DNA of 64,000 bases from Clostridia bacterium (GCA_910575245.1 CAJTEN010000025.1:1-64000), one strand, 5' to 3'. Positions 51,443 through 60,990 are shown, counted from the first letter of the stretch. Program-made: numbers and translations. The notes: a model not told the origin generated them from the sequence alone.

Positions 51443-53377
51443 TCATAGATCCTTCCAGCACTTCACACTCCTCACCGTCTGTCCCTCCGAATCCCGGTAG
51501 TACACAGTATATTCCGTATTTTCATCCTTTAAGTTCAACTGACGGTCCACACAGAATTCTTCCACATAGAGATCCGCAGACAGTTCGGCAATCTTCTGGG
51601 GATCGGTTACGGTATCCTGGGCTGCCAGGTAACGTACATTGTAGAGAAGTCCGTTTTGGAACAAATATCTGTCCGTCACAATCTTCACGATCTCATAATC
51701 ACCGATCTTCTTCTTTGCATGGATTCCGTATTGTGATAATTCCGTAAGCGTCTTTGCAAATCCGGGATAAAGATAGCCGGACACATCTCCCTGGTCTTTT
51801 GTCGAAGCAAAGACAATCTGTCCGATCGGTGTTCTCTGTCTGATCTCTGCAAAGCTCAGCTTCATCAGATCCTCCTGATACGCCTCCAGCAATGCCTGTC
51901 GCTCCTGTTCGTCCAGATCCAGCGTATATTCCTCCATCCCGTTCGTCCAATGAACCTCATAATACCTTAAATTATCCATCCGCAGCGCTTCATAGATTCC
52001 CTGCTTATACCCTTCCTGACGATAGACCTCATCGAAGCTTACAAGCATATACCCCGGCAGCTGATATTTGTAGTATCTGCTTCTTCCGTTCTTTAATTCG
52101 TATTTTACAATCAATTCATACGGATTCTCCGCCTTGCTTTTCTCACCGCAGGCTTCCCGGATCCAGTCATATACCGCAGAAAGGCCGTCACCCTCAATCC
52201 TCATCTGCGACAACGTCTGTTCACTGTCACAACCGCTGGCAAGTGCAGGCAGGACTACTGCCGCCGCTTTCATATCTTCCTTGTCCGGCACGCCGGCCTC
52301 CCTGTGGCCAAGTATGGAAAATGCAATGATCACCACTGCCATCACAAGGAACTCTGCCAGAAGATGCCACCTTGCAGATATAAATTTCCTGGCGTCAAAG
52401 GCGATCACCATATTTAACAGCCCATGAACCACCGGTACCCCGAACATCACACCAACGACCGCCAACCCTGCGGAAAATCCCCCGCTTGCAAAAGACTGCA
52501 GCCCGTCCACAAACCAGAGTACCGCAAAACCCATACAGATATACCGCACAAGATACGCTACCCACCGGAAAGTAAACATCCCGCTGCCTCTCTCTGCCGG
52601 ACGAATGTCAAAAACAAAAAGATTCACAAAAAACAGCAAAACACAGACAAACGCAAGCACAAGGATATAAGGCAGATGTTCTTCCAAAATCCAACCGGAT
52701 CCGTCAACATACTCCTTAACCCCGGCCGCCTTTGCCAGCAGTACAAGGGGCGACAGATACTCTTTCAGAGTTTCCAAAAGGTCAGATCTGTAAAAGGAAG
52801 GAACCATGTCCCCAAGCATCCGCTCTGCCAGTCCGATCCCAACACCGGGTCCCATCAGGAAAAGAACCAGCAATCCGATCCGGTAGCCTGTATTCTGCGC
52901 CAGGAGAAAAGCCAGCATGGCCAGCCCCATCAGAAATAAAAACCCCAGAATCAGCACCAGGCACCCCATCCCCACAGACCGGACACTGTCCTCATACTGA
53001 CAGTACCCCATAGAAACCGAAATCCCGAAGAAAAGAATTCTGCACAGGGAAAGCGGCACCGCAAAAAGGAAGAAATTATTCAGATATCCCGCCACATACA
53101 ACTGCCGCCTCGTAAACGGCAGTCCAAAGTACAAATCCGTCTTCGGTTCCGAACACAGGAAATGGAAAGATACCGCTCCCATCAGGATTCCAAATACCAC
53201 CGCAGAAACAAAAAAAGAGGTGTTCCCCGCCCCTACATAAAGGCTTCTCACCTCTCCTGCAGGAATCGTCCTCTTGATGGAAAACAACAGACAGAACATT
53301 CCCAGAACGTACCAGATTATGACGATCATTCCCAGTTTATTTTTTAAATCTTCCTTTAAAAGACCTATAAATCTTTG
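51443..53377 (-). CDS. ABC-2 type permease with C-terminal DUF6449-like domain
   Basis: 644 aa from MQRFIGLLKEDLKNK (ATG 53377, agaggg nine bases upstream; longer starts overlap the ATPase gene). About ten membrane helices occupy residues 1-400, then a soluble extracytoplasmic domain of 240 residues (AVYDWIREACGEKSKAEN..., DRYLFQNGLLYNVRYLAAQD). The architecture matches DUF6449-containing ABC permeases of Lachnospiraceae and Bacilli. Its partner ATPase is encoded immediately upstream on the same strand. The substrate is unknown; such pairs are often under GntR control, but no GntR gene is adjacent. Confidence 0.8.
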   Translation of the reverse strand, partial: QRFIGLLKEDLKNKLGMIVIIWYVLGMFCLLFSIKRTIPAGEVRSLYVGAGNTSFFVSAVVFGILMGAVSFHFLCSEPKTDLYFGLPFTRRQLYVAGYLNNFFLFAVPLSLCRILFFGISVSMGYCQYEDSVRSVGMGCLVLILGFLFLMGLAMLAFLLAQNTGYRIGLLVLFLMGPGVGIGLAERMLGDMVPSFYRSDLLETLKEYLSPLVLLAKAAGVKEYVDGSGWILEEHLPYILVLAFVCVLLFFVNLFVFDIRPAERGSGMFTFRWVAYLVRYICMGFAVLWFVDGLQSFASGGFSAGLAVVGVMFGVPVVHGLLNMVIAFDARKFISARWHLLAEFLVMAVVIIAFSILGHREAGVPDKEDMKAAAVVLPALASGCDSEQTLSQMRIEGDGLSAVYDWIREACGEKSKAENPYELIVKYELKNGRSRYYKYQLPGYMLVSFDEVYRQEGYKQGIYEALRMDNLRYYEVHWTNGMEEYTLDLDEQERQALLEAYQEDLMKLSFAEIRQRTPIGQIVFASTKDQGDVSGYLYPGFAKTLTELSQYGIHAKKKIGDYEIVKIVTDRYLFQNGLLYNVRYLAAQDTVTDPQKIAELSADLYVEEFCVDRQLNLKDENTEYTVYYRDSEGQTVRSVKCWKDL

Positions 53378-53408
53378 CATAATAGTCAGCCCTCTTTCTC
53401 CTGCGAAT

Positions 53409-54059
53409 TTATCCTGCAAGCATCCCCTGCCACTCTGCCTCCGTCAGGATTCTCCCCCGGTGCAGATATCCCTTCTCCGTACAGATCTTTCTAAGTTCCT
53501 CCAGATAATGGGACACCACCAGAACCGTCAGATTTCTTCCCTGTGCCGCACTTACCAGAATGTCATTAACCGCTTTACGCACCTGGGGATCCAGCCCGTC
53601 GAAGACCTCATCACAGAGCAGATATCTGGTGTTGGTGCAGATTGCCGCCGCAATAAACATCTGCTTCTTCATTCCCTTTGAGAAAGAATCGACCAGAGCA
53701 TTTTCATCCAGTTCAAATTGTCCCAGCAGATAGCAATAATCCTCCATCGAAAACTCCGGATAGAAGTTCCCGTAAAACTTACCCACCGTCAACGGCGTCG
53801 CATTTCTCTCATAATACTGTCTGTCCGGCATATAGAAAACGTCCCTTTTGGCCGAAACCGTGGAAGCCTTCTTCCCGTCTATCCTGATCTCTCCCGCATC
53901 TGCCCGATAGACCCCGGCGATCAGGCGAAGCAGCGTGCTCTTCCCTGCGCCGTTCTCTCCGACCAGTCCGTAGATCGTACCGTCCCGGACCATAAGCGAT
54001 ACCTCATCCAGACAAACAAAATTACCGAACCTCTTGCTGACACCGCTGACTTCTATCAT
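53409..54059 (-). CDS. ABC transporter ATP-binding protein
   Basis: 216 aa. Walker A YGLVGENGAGKSTLLRLIAG near residue 32, signature VDSFSKGMKKQMFIAAAI near 130 (a variant of LSGGQ), Walker B YLLCDEVFDGLDPQ near 150 and VVSHYLEEL with the switch His near 185. It is a short single-domain ATPase of the YtrB/EcsA type. It forms a transporter with the large permease encoded 32 nt downstream. Confidence 0.9.
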   Translation of the reverse strand: MIEVSGVSKRFGNFVCLDEVSLMVRDGTIYGLVGENGAGKSTLLRLIAGVYRADAGEIRIDGKKASTVSAKRDVFYMPDRQYYERNATPLTVGKFYGNFYPEFSMEDYCYLLGQFELDENALVDSFSKGMKKQMFIAAAICTNTRYLLCDEVFDGLDPQVRKAVNDILVSAAQGRNLTVLVVSHYLEELRKICTEKGYLHRGRILTEAEWQGMLAG

Positions 54060-54122
54060 AATGATATTCCTTTCCCTCCCGGCGTGAAACGCCTAACAAG
54101 TTTCCGCGTCCCCATATCTGTA

Positions 54123-55742
54123 TCACAGAGCGTCTATCACGCCCCGGATCCCTTCTTCCTCATAAATCTGCTTATAGAGCGCAACCTCATCCCGGATCAG
54201 TTCATCGATCACCTGCATCCCCAGAAGCTCCACCGGCGCCTTATCGTCGGTCATGATATAGTTTCCTGCCTCATAAGCCGCAAGCTGCCCCTCCACAGTC
54301 TCCATCATCGCAGACAGATCGCTTTCTGTAAGATCCGCCCGGTGCGCAGACAGATTCGCAAGCATCTGCGGATTGTCCGATGCAAAAAGCTCCCTGTTCG
54401 TGGAACCCTTCACATCCACCGTGTACACCTCCCCGAACACACTGCCGATGGTGTCCGCGAGATATTCATTAATACTTCCTTCTTTGCTGCCGCGCATATT
54501 CATATTGACCACCATCACGCCGTCTTCCGTCAAATGCTCCTTCACCAGCGTGAAAAATTCCACAGAGGACATCTGAAAAGGAATCGTAATATCCTGGTAG
54601 GCATCCACCATGATCACATCATACTTTCCGTTGATGGCATTCAGATAGGCTCTGCCGTCATAAGTGGACACCGGCACATCCTCCGGCAGTTCGAAATACT
54701 GTCTGGCCAGATCCGTTATCTTCTCGTCAATCTCTACGCCTTCAATCTCCATATCGCCGAAATACTTCCGGCACTGTGTCGCATAGGTTCCTGTTCCCAT
54801 CCCCAGGATCAGCACGCTACAGTCGCCCGGCTGCTCTTTATCCGTCATCAGCGGCGCCGCCATGGCGTAATCATAGTACATCCCGGTCAGTCCGTCCTCC
54901 TTCACCAGGAGGGACTGTACACCGAACAATACATTCGTGGACAATATGACGACTCTGTCGTTTTCTTTTACCTGCAGATAATTGTAGATGGATTCTCCCT
55001 CATAGGTCAGACCACTCTCCCAGAAAGCGAAACTGTTCGACTTTCCGAGAAAACAGCACAGAATAAAAAGCACCGCGGCAGCCACACTTTTTGCCGCACC
55101 CCTTTTGCCGCTTACAAAATACACGAGGCAAAGCGCCAGCAGGATACCCGCAAAGATCAGAAAGGTGATCGATGTCCCCACCGCCGGAATGGATATGAAA
55201 GTCGGTACGAAAGTGCCGATGATACTGCCGATCGTATTGGAAGCGTTCAGCATACCCACTGTCTTACCGCTGTCCGCCAGACTGTCCACAGAGTACTTCG
55301 CCAGGGACGGCGTCACGGTTCCCAGCAGAAACAGCGGGAATACGAAGACAACCATACACGCGGCAAACGCCGCCCAGATGAGAAAATTCGTGTTTACCGT
55401 GAAGATCAGCACCGCCGAGATCCCCAGAATAATATATTTCCCGACTACGGGTATGGCCGCGATCCAGACAGCCGCGATCAATATCCTGCCGTACAGCTTG
55501 TCCGGGTTCGGGTTCTTGTCCGCGCTGCGCCCTCCGTAAATATTCCCCAGCGCCATGGCGATCATGATCGTTCCTATGATGATCGTCCACACGATCTGAG
55601 AAGAACTGAAATAAGGCGCCAACAGCCTGCTTGCACCCAGCTCCACCGCCATCACTGACATCCCTGCAAAGAACTCCGTTAAATATAGGAAGAGCTTACT
55701 GTTTAAAGCAGATGCTGACCTCGTTGTATTTATTGTATCCAT
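54123..55742 (-). CDS. Membrane-fused spermidine-synthase-like protein
   Basis: 539 aa. The N-terminal half has about 7-8 membrane helices (AGMSVMAVELGASRLLAPYF, GTIMIAMALGNIYGGRSADK). The C-terminal half is a Rossmann methyltransferase-like domain with VLILGMGTGTYATQCRKYFG, EIEGVEIDEKITDLARQYFE and DVIMVDAYQDITIPFQMSSV. Canonical aminopropyltransferases have D-S/T-x-D-P at the last motif; here it is DAYQD. Polyamine synthesis is therefore uncertain, as for most membrane-fused relatives of this type. It is 60 nt upstream of the ABC ATPase gene on the same strand. Confidence 0.75.
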   Translation of the reverse strand: MDTINTTRSASALNSKLFLYLTEFFAGMSVMAVELGASRLLAPYFSSSQIVWTIIIGTIMIAMALGNIYGGRSADKNPNPDKLYGRILIAAVWIAAIPVVGKYIILGISAVLIFTVNTNFLIWAAFAACMVVFVFPLFLLGTVTPSLAKYSVDSLADSGKTVGMLNASNTIGSIIGTFVPTFISIPAVGTSITFLIFAGILLALCLVYFVSGKRGAAKSVAAAVLFILCCFLGKSNSFAFWESGLTYEGESIYNYLQVKENDRVVILSTNVLFGVQSLLVKEDGLTGMYYDYAMAAPLMTDKEQPGDCSVLILGMGTGTYATQCRKYFGDMEIEGVEIDEKITDLARQYFELPEDVPVSTYDGRAYLNAINGKYDVIMVDAYQDITIPFQMSSVEFFTLVKEHLTEDGVMVVNMNMRGSKEGSINEYLADTIGSVFGEVYTVDVKGSTNRELFASDNPQMLANLSAHRADLTESDLSAMMETVEGQLAAYEAGNYIMTDDKAPVELLGMQVIDELIRDEVALYKQIYEEEGIRGVIDAL

Positions 55743-55830
55743 GGATTCCTTTTCCTTTCCGCTCCGAAATGAGCCTTAATACGACATATCTCTATTATAC
55801 TGATATTTCAGCTTACTGCAACTGTCACAT

Positions 55831-55860
55831 AAAAGAACGCCCACTGTCTGAGCAGGCGTT
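55831..55860 (-). terminator. Terminator after the DUF4143 gene
   Basis: On the minus strand, aacgcc...ggcgtt forms a stem (55860-55836) followed by ctttt. It lies about 45 nt after the stop of the ATPase at 55906. Confidence 0.65.
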
Positions 55861-55905
55861 ATCGTTTACAATATTTGCCGTAATGCGAATATCCCGTGCG
55901 GATGT

Positions 55906-57201
55906 TCAGATACAAAATGCGGCATAGAGAGGAACGGTCTTTTTGCCGTTCTCAAAACCAAAATTCCTTGCAGAGAGCTTGATGGCATATTCAGGTTTAT
56001 AGGTTTCCATGTAGACCTTTAAACTCTTCGCTCTGGTGTTGTCGGCAGACTTCACTTCAATCGGAATCAGCTTGCCTTCACGCTGAATGATAAAATCAAT
56101 CTCAGCTCCACGCTCAGACTCCCAATAGTAAGTGTTATACCCGTTTATGCCAAGCTGCACATTCACGTAGTTTTCTGCCATGCCTCCCTTAAAATCATTG
56201 ATTTCTTCCACCATATAAAGGACATCGTTCGCCGCCAGATCTTTCTTGGCACAAAGCAGCCCCAAGTCCGATACATAAATTTTGAATGCATCAATGTCGC
56301 GGTAATTTTCAAGGGGCTTTTTGATCTGTTCTACCTTGTAAACCTGTGACACAATACCCGACAGGCAGAGCCATTCAATGGCATTTTCAAACTCTGAAGC
56401 CCTCCCGCCTTTTTTAATCAGTTTGTACTGAAAGCGGGTATTCTTCCTGGAAAGCTGAACGGTAATGTTATCGTAGGCAAGCCGCGTCTTTTTGATTTCA
56501 TTCAAACTATTATATTTACTCATATCATTAAGATAGCTTGCAAGAATCGTGTCCTGTGTATGACGGATCAGGATATAGTCCTTCGTCCCGGCAAACTGCA
56601 TTACACACTCCGGCATACCACCCACGATCAGATACTGGCGATAGAGCTGCATGGCAGCGCCATGCAGCGCAGCGGGAAGCGGTGTATCGGCGGCAAAGCA
56701 TTTTCTGATCTGCCCTGCAAGAGCCTCCTCGCCCATTGCATACATAAACTCCTCCAGGTCCATCGGATACAGCGTTTTCATGTCCACCTTTCCGACAGGA
56801 AAAGAGAATTTCGTCCTGTTAACCGCTACGCCAAGCAGGCTGCCCGCCGCAATAATATGGTAGTCCGGTGCATTCTCACAAAAATATTTCAGCGAAGTCA
56901 GCGCCCTCTCGCATAGCTGCACTTCGTCAAAAACAACCAGCGTTTTTTCCCTCACGATCGTTTGCCCCGCAATATGGGATAAAATCGGTATCAGATAATC
57001 AGGGCTGATATTTTCCTCAAAGGTTTCACTCAGCCTGGGATTGGTTTCAAAATTAAAGTATGCTACATTCTCATAATGGGTACGTCCGAATTCCAGAATG
57101 GAGTAAGTCTTGCCGACCTGTCTTGCTCCCTGCAAAATGAGAGGCTTGCGGTGTGCGTTATCTTTCCATGCTTCCAAATAGCCAATGATTTTCCTATACA
57201 T
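55906..57201 (-). CDS. AAA ATPase with DUF4143 nuclease-like domain
   Basis: 431 aa from MYRKIIGYLEAW (ATG 57201), fixed by aaggag nine bases upstream; a long open frame before it is not coding. AAA_14 P-loop LILQGARQVGKTYSILEF near residue 30, Walker B TLVVFDEVQLCERALT near 100, sensor AAGSLLG near 128. The C-terminal DUF4143 domain ends with YYWESERGAEIDFIIQREGK and LIPIEVKSADN, giving the D and ExK of a PD-(D/E)XK fold. Proteins of this type are frequent in gut Firmicutes and share the ATPase-nuclease theme of the four AAA/PDDEXK_9 genes in this window. Role unknown. Confidence 0.88.
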   Translation of the reverse strand: MYRKIIGYLEAWKDNAHRKPLILQGARQVGKTYSILEFGRTHYENVAYFNFETNPRLSETFEENISPDYLIPILSHIAGQTIVREKTLVVFDEVQLCERALTSLKYFCENAPDYHIIAAGSLLGVAVNRTKFSFPVGKVDMKTLYPMDLEEFMYAMGEEALAGQIRKCFAADTPLPAALHGAAMQLYRQYLIVGGMPECVMQFAGTKDYILIRHTQDTILASYLNDMSKYNSLNEIKKTRLAYDNITVQLSRKNTRFQYKLIKKGGRASEFENAIEWLCLSGIVSQVYKVEQIKKPLENYRDIDAFKIYVSDLGLLCAKKDLAANDVLYMVEEINDFKGGMAENYVNVQLGINGYNTYYWESERGAEIDFIIQREGKLIPIEVKSADNTRAKSLKVYMETYKPEYAIKLSARNFGFENGKKTVPLYAAFCI

Positions 57202-57273
57202 AAACGAATGCTCCTTATCCCCCGGGAAACAGGAAGACCCCATCGTGGGCAGAAGGATTTCCTCCATTGAAAG

Positions 57274-57388
57274 TACTATAGTTAACGACATTAGAAATTT
57301 CGTTTTCGGACTTGCAGAAGCTGCCGTATGTGGTTCCTGCAGAAGCCGGCAACAGTACTTTGTAATGCCGATTACTATAACTATAGTA
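57274..57388. repeat. Inverted repeat pair, 115 bp span
   Basis: tactatagtta (57274-57284) and taactatagta (57378-57388) are perfect 11-bp inverted repeats, 93 bp apart, upstream of the DUF4143 ATPase gene. The interval has no gene. It may be a small MITE-like relic or a regulatory feature. From there to the next gene (57389-57670) I see nothing else. Confidence 0.4.
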
Positions 57389-57670
57389 TTACATATATTC
57401 ATGTAATTATCAATGTATTTTACTCATTCTTTTTACACTAAATAGCATGACTATTTTGACAGGAAGTCCATAATCTGACAGGAACATCGCACAACTGCCG
57501 TTTCAGACCTTCCGATCCTGTCCGTCATCGGCTTATAAGGTCACTCCAACGTCTACATGCGGCAGAAACGTGTCTTCAGACCACTTTCCTGCCGCTGCAT
57601 TTATCTTCCATAATCTGTTTCTCCTGATTCGCCCAAAGCATATCGTATCATATTGGCCATAAGTGTATTT

Positions 57671-59227
57671 TTACACGCTGCCTTTCACCACCAGTATCTT
57701 ATCCCCTGGATTGATCTCTTCCGTAACCAGTTCGTTAACCTCCTTCAGCTGTGCGATCGTCACATAATACCGCTTCCCGATATCCCACAGTGTGTCATTC
57801 GGCCCGGCGATATAGATGACCATCCCCGGCAGCTCGCTAAGCTTATTCAGATCCAGTTCTTCCACCTTGATATCCGTGATCAGATTACTCTTCTGTACCG
57901 CGAACACGATCACCTTGAACTGCATCGCCGCCTTCACATCCAGTTCGTCGCTGTCAAGCATGGTCACGGTCAGCTGCTCAATGCTGCAGCGCAGCTTGAA
58001 AATACTGGTGGGCGTGATATTCTCGGCCTCAATCACATACTGGAAGGGCAGCACATTCCTCGTAGAATAAATCGTCTTCGCCCCGTTACCGCACAGATAT
58101 AACGTGATTACGGTCAGAGTTCCCGTGATGGCGATTCCGTTCTCCACAATCGCCTGCTCCTCAATCTGGATTTCTCCTTCCGAGTGGATCAGCTGATACA
58201 TAGGCATTTCCGGATTCTGGATCTTCGCGTGCTCCGCAATCTTACATTTTCCGCTTCCGCTCATCAGCAGGCTCTTCAGCTGTACTTCCGTCGTCAGCGC
58301 CTCGATCTCCTTCTCCACGCCGTATATATCCGACAGTACTTCCATATTCTCTTCTTCATACAGGTGAATATCCAGATCCAGCACCGGTTCTACGCAGAAT
58401 ACCCGCTCCTCTCCGTCGAAATCCTGCCGCACCTCCACGTTACACTGCCCCAGGCTGTAACTGATATCCGGAATCATATTCTCCCGGCAGCCGTGGCATT
58501 CGATAATCCCGCTGAACGGCACCGTATTTTCATACCACAGTGTTCTGTCATTATCCCCTTCTCCCTCATACAGGAAAAAGGCTCTCATCTCACCCTGTAT
58601 AGATATTTTCTCATCCAGGGCTTTGAATTCCACATGGTCAAAGGTGATGTGATGCCAGATCGTCTGAAACACATTCGGAAGGTTCCCCGACAGTTCCATC
58701 TCCTCTTTTAACCGGAAAATGTCCTTCTTCTGCAGCACAAGTTCCACCATAGGATACGTTCTCTTCCGGTATTCCACGGGTTCCTCATGATAGATATCCA
58801 CTGCCGTATCCTGTTCCACGTGTTCTTCCAGTTCCAGTCCGAAAGAAACCACCGCCTGGACACTGATCTTCCTGGAATTGATCAGCCCCACCGTCAGATC
58901 CTCTATGGTCCAGTCTGTCAGGATAATATCTCCGTTCGTGACTCCTTCCATATTGACCCGTTCCTCAAACGGAAGTACCGCCTCCATACTGGCACAGGTA
59001 CCCTCCGTATCCGTCAGATACAAGATGGATACGATCAGCTTTCCTCTCATGTTCACCACATTTTCACCGGCGCGTATCTCCTCCAGAATGACCTCACCCT
59101 TGTTGTTAAGCAGGTGACTGGCGTCGGGTTTGTTATCTGAAATATTCACATCTTCTTCCAATACCATCTGGGTGCCGGCTCTGCTGCTGATCCGATCCAT
59201 ATGTATCTTCTTCTTTACCAACTCCAC
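57671..59227 (-). CDS. SipL-like spore morphogenesis protein (DUF3794 repeats + LysM)
   Basis: 518 aa, started at GTG 59227 with ggagg nine bases upstream. Three DUF3794-type domains are recognisable (QMVLEEDVNISDNKPDASHL near residue 20; KISIQGEMRAFFLYEGEG near 205; IVENGIAITGTLTVITLYL near 365). A C-terminal LysM domain follows (YIAGPNDTLWDIGKRYYVTI then NPGDKILVVKG). Clostridioides SipL, which links coat to spore membrane through SpoIVA, has the same layout. The promoter region carries a sigma-E-like sequence. It is thus probably made in the mother cell early in sporulation. Confidence 0.85.
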   Translation of the reverse strand: MELVKKKIHMDRISSRAGTQMVLEEDVNISDNKPDASHLLNNKGEVILEEIRAGENVVNMRGKLIVSILYLTDTEGTCASMEAVLPFEERVNMEGVTNGDIILTDWTIEDLTVGLINSRKISVQAVVSFGLELEEHVEQDTAVDIYHEEPVEYRKRTYPMVELVLQKKDIFRLKEEMELSGNLPNVFQTIWHHITFDHVEFKALDEKISIQGEMRAFFLYEGEGDNDRTLWYENTVPFSGIIECHGCRENMIPDISYSLGQCNVEVRQDFDGEERVFCVEPVLDLDIHLYEEENMEVLSDIYGVEKEIEALTTEVQLKSLLMSGSGKCKIAEHAKIQNPEMPMYQLIHSEGEIQIEEQAIVENGIAITGTLTVITLYLCGNGAKTIYSTRNVLPFQYVIEAENITPTSIFKLRCSIEQLTVTMLDSDELDVKAAMQFKVIVFAVQKSNLITDIKVEELDLNKLSELPGMVIYIAGPNDTLWDIGKRYYVTIAQLKEVNELVTEEINPGDKILVVKGSV

Positions 59228-59259
59228 AAAAATAAACCTCCATGCGTATACTTAGTATA

Positions 59260-59288
59260 AGTATATGACGCATGGAGGTTGTATATGA
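59260..59288 (-). promoter_or_regulatory. Candidate sigma-E promoter of the SipL-like gene
   Basis: On the minus strand, TCATATA (59288-59282), a 14-bp spacer and CATATACT (59267-59260) match the sporulation sigma-E consensus well (TCATATT and CATACAHT, 14-bp spacing). The predicted start site lies near 59253, about 25 nt before the GTG. The same region holds a perfect 13-bp inverted repeat (59235-59247 and 59268-59280), whose inner arm contains the ribosome binding site. Confidence 0.6.
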
Positions 59289-59381
59289 TTTTTATTTCTC
59301 CAACGGATTCCAAGATCTGATACTGCATTATTCTTCTTTCTGCAACGATCGAGGTATCATGGTTGTTATATTATGCTGCCT

Positions 59382-59924
59382 TTATAAAAGTTCTGAAAGC
59401 TGTATAGACAAGCCATTGAAAATGCATACAGAAATTTCATCATTAAAACTATATTGGCAAGTTCTTTCTTCATTCTCAAGATCGTATACATTTACTATGC
59501 GTGTCACAGGGTTTATGATCCAGTATTCGCGAACCCCCGCAGTACGGTATTTGAAAAGTTTTATGCCGTAATCCATTTGTTGTGTTGAGGGAGATACCAC
59601 CTCCATTATCAGATCCGGCGCACCATTGCAGCCTTTCTCTATCAGCTTGCTTTTATCACAGATCACAGAAATATCCGGCTCAACATAATTTTTATCATCA
59701 GCATTTAAAAAGACAGCAAAAGGAGCCGGGTAAACTTCACAATCTCCGTTATTGTCTCTTATATGCTGGTGCAGGGCAGAGACAAGTTCTGTTATCAGTT
59801 TCTGGTGTATCCTGGCAGGCGGCGCCATATTATAGATGCGTCCGTCGATCAGTTCAGCCCTTTGGCCGTCCGGAAGGGCATAAATATCTTCAATTGTATA
59901 AATTTTCTCCTGCTGTAGCGCCAT
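59382..59924 (-). CDS. Uma2-family putative restriction-endonuclease-like protein
   Basis: 180 aa of the Uma2/DUF820 family: YTIEDIYALPDGQRAELIDG, RIYNMAPPARIHQKLITEL, YVEPDISVICDKSKL, GAPDLIMEVVSPST and YGIKLFKYRTAGVREYWIIN. The PD-(D/E)XK core residues (Glu in AELIDG, Asp in VEPDISV, Glu-Val in LIMEVVSPST) are present; the family is very widespread in cyanobacteria and rarer in Clostridia. Its function is unproven. It lies 31 nt after pyrD on the same strand. Confidence 0.85.
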   Translation of the reverse strand: MALQQEKIYTIEDIYALPDGQRAELIDGRIYNMAPPARIHQKLITELVSALHQHIRDNNGDCEVYPAPFAVFLNADDKNYVEPDISVICDKSKLIEKGCNGAPDLIMEVVSPSTQQMDYGIKLFKYRTAGVREYWIINPVTRIVNVYDLENEERTCQYSFNDEISVCIFNGLSIQLSELL

Positions 59925-59955
59925 ACGGTTGAACCCCTTTCTTTGTGGTATTTTC

Positions 59956-60861
59956 TTACTCTTCCACCGCCCCGGTCAGTTCTGCCACATTTTCGATTCC
60001 GTAACGCTCCATATAGGCTTCGATTCCTTCCACAACTTCAATCGTGGCATAAGGATTCACGAAATTCATGGCTCCCACCGCTACTGCGCTGGCGCCGGCC
60101 AGTATAAATTCTATGGCGTCCTCCGCATTCGCAATGCCGCCCATTCCGATAATAGGAATCTTCACTGCGTGGGCCGCCTGATAAACCATACGCACTGCCA
60201 CCGGCTTGATGGCCGGTCCGGAAAGTCCTCCCGTCTTATTGGCCAATGCAAACTGCCGCCTGTGAATGTCGATCTTCATTCCCGTAATTGTATTGATCAT
60301 CGACAGCGCGTCGGCTCCTGCTGCCTCCGCCGCTTTCGCCATTTCCGTAATGTCTGTTACATTGGGGCTTAATTTCATGATAACAGGCTGTCTGGCCTTA
60401 TCCTTAATCTGTGAAGTGATGTCATAGAGAGCCTCCGCCTTCTGCCCGAAAGCGATCGCCCCCTCCTTCACATTCGGGCAGGACACATTAATCTCCAGCA
60501 TGTCCACCGGCTCGTCTCCCAGCCGTTCCACCACTTCCAGATAGTCTTCCACCGTCTTGCCGCAGACATTAACTATAATCTTCGTATCATACTGTCTCAA
60601 AAAAGGAATATCCCGTTCTGTGAAGACATTGATACCCGGATTCTGCAGACCGATAGCATTCAGCATACCGCCGTACGTCTCTGCCACACGGGGTGTCGGA
60701 TTGCCGGGCCACGGCCTGTTGGCCACTCCCTTTGTCACCACCGCTCCCAGACGGTTTAAGTCCACGAAATCGCTGTATTCCATACCGGAACCGAAAGTAC
60801 CGGATGCCGTCATGACAGGATTGTTTAAAGTTACTCCCGCTATTGTCACTTTTGTATTCAT
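59956..60861 (-). CDS. pyrD: Dihydroorotate dehydrogenase, class 1B catalytic subunit
   Basis: 301 aa. FMN-binding and active-site features include PVMTASGTFGSGMEYSDFVD near residue 15, NVSCPNVKEGAIAFG with the catalytic Cys near 128, and IPIIGMGGIANAEDAIEFIL near 235. The class 1B type needs a PyrK partner, whose gene lies about 130 nt upstream on the same strand. It oxidises dihydroorotate to orotate in UMP synthesis. Confidence 0.95.
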   Translation of the reverse strand: MNTKVTIAGVTLNNPVMTASGTFGSGMEYSDFVDLNRLGAVVTKGVANRPWPGNPTPRVAETYGGMLNAIGLQNPGINVFTERDIPFLRQYDTKIIVNVCGKTVEDYLEVVERLGDEPVDMLEINVSCPNVKEGAIAFGQKAEALYDITSQIKDKARQPVIMKLSPNVTDITEMAKAAEAAGADALSMINTITGMKIDIHRRQFALANKTGGLSGPAIKPVAVRMVYQAAHAVKIPIIGMGGIANAEDAIEFILAGASAVAVGAMNFVNPYATIEVVEGIEAYMERYGIENVAELTGAVEE

Positions 60862-60990
60862 TGGATTTGCTTCTCCCTGGGTATTATCAACTAAATTTAC
60901 GCCTGTGTCTGTCTTAACACAATCATTCCTCCGCCTTGCATATGAAAATTTATCCTACGTGTAAGGGCTCGGTAATTATCGTGGATTATA

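Noticed and set aside
53718-55658. Long open frame (646 codons) on the plus strand opposite the spermidine-synthase-like and ABC ATPase genes
   Set aside because: Its translation is rich in His, Arg and Pro without any domain, it covers two well-supported genes on the other strand, and it has no ribosome site.
57202-57402. N-terminal extension of the DUF4143 ATPase (67 more codons)
   Set aside because: The family starts at MYRKIIGYL, and a clear ribosome site precedes ATG 57201; the extension is low-quality and covers an inverted repeat.
59235-59280. RNA thermometer for the SipL-like gene
   Set aside because: The predicted sigma-E start lies after the 5' arm of the palindrome, so the main transcript would not contain the hairpin; kept only as a read-through hypothesis in the findings.
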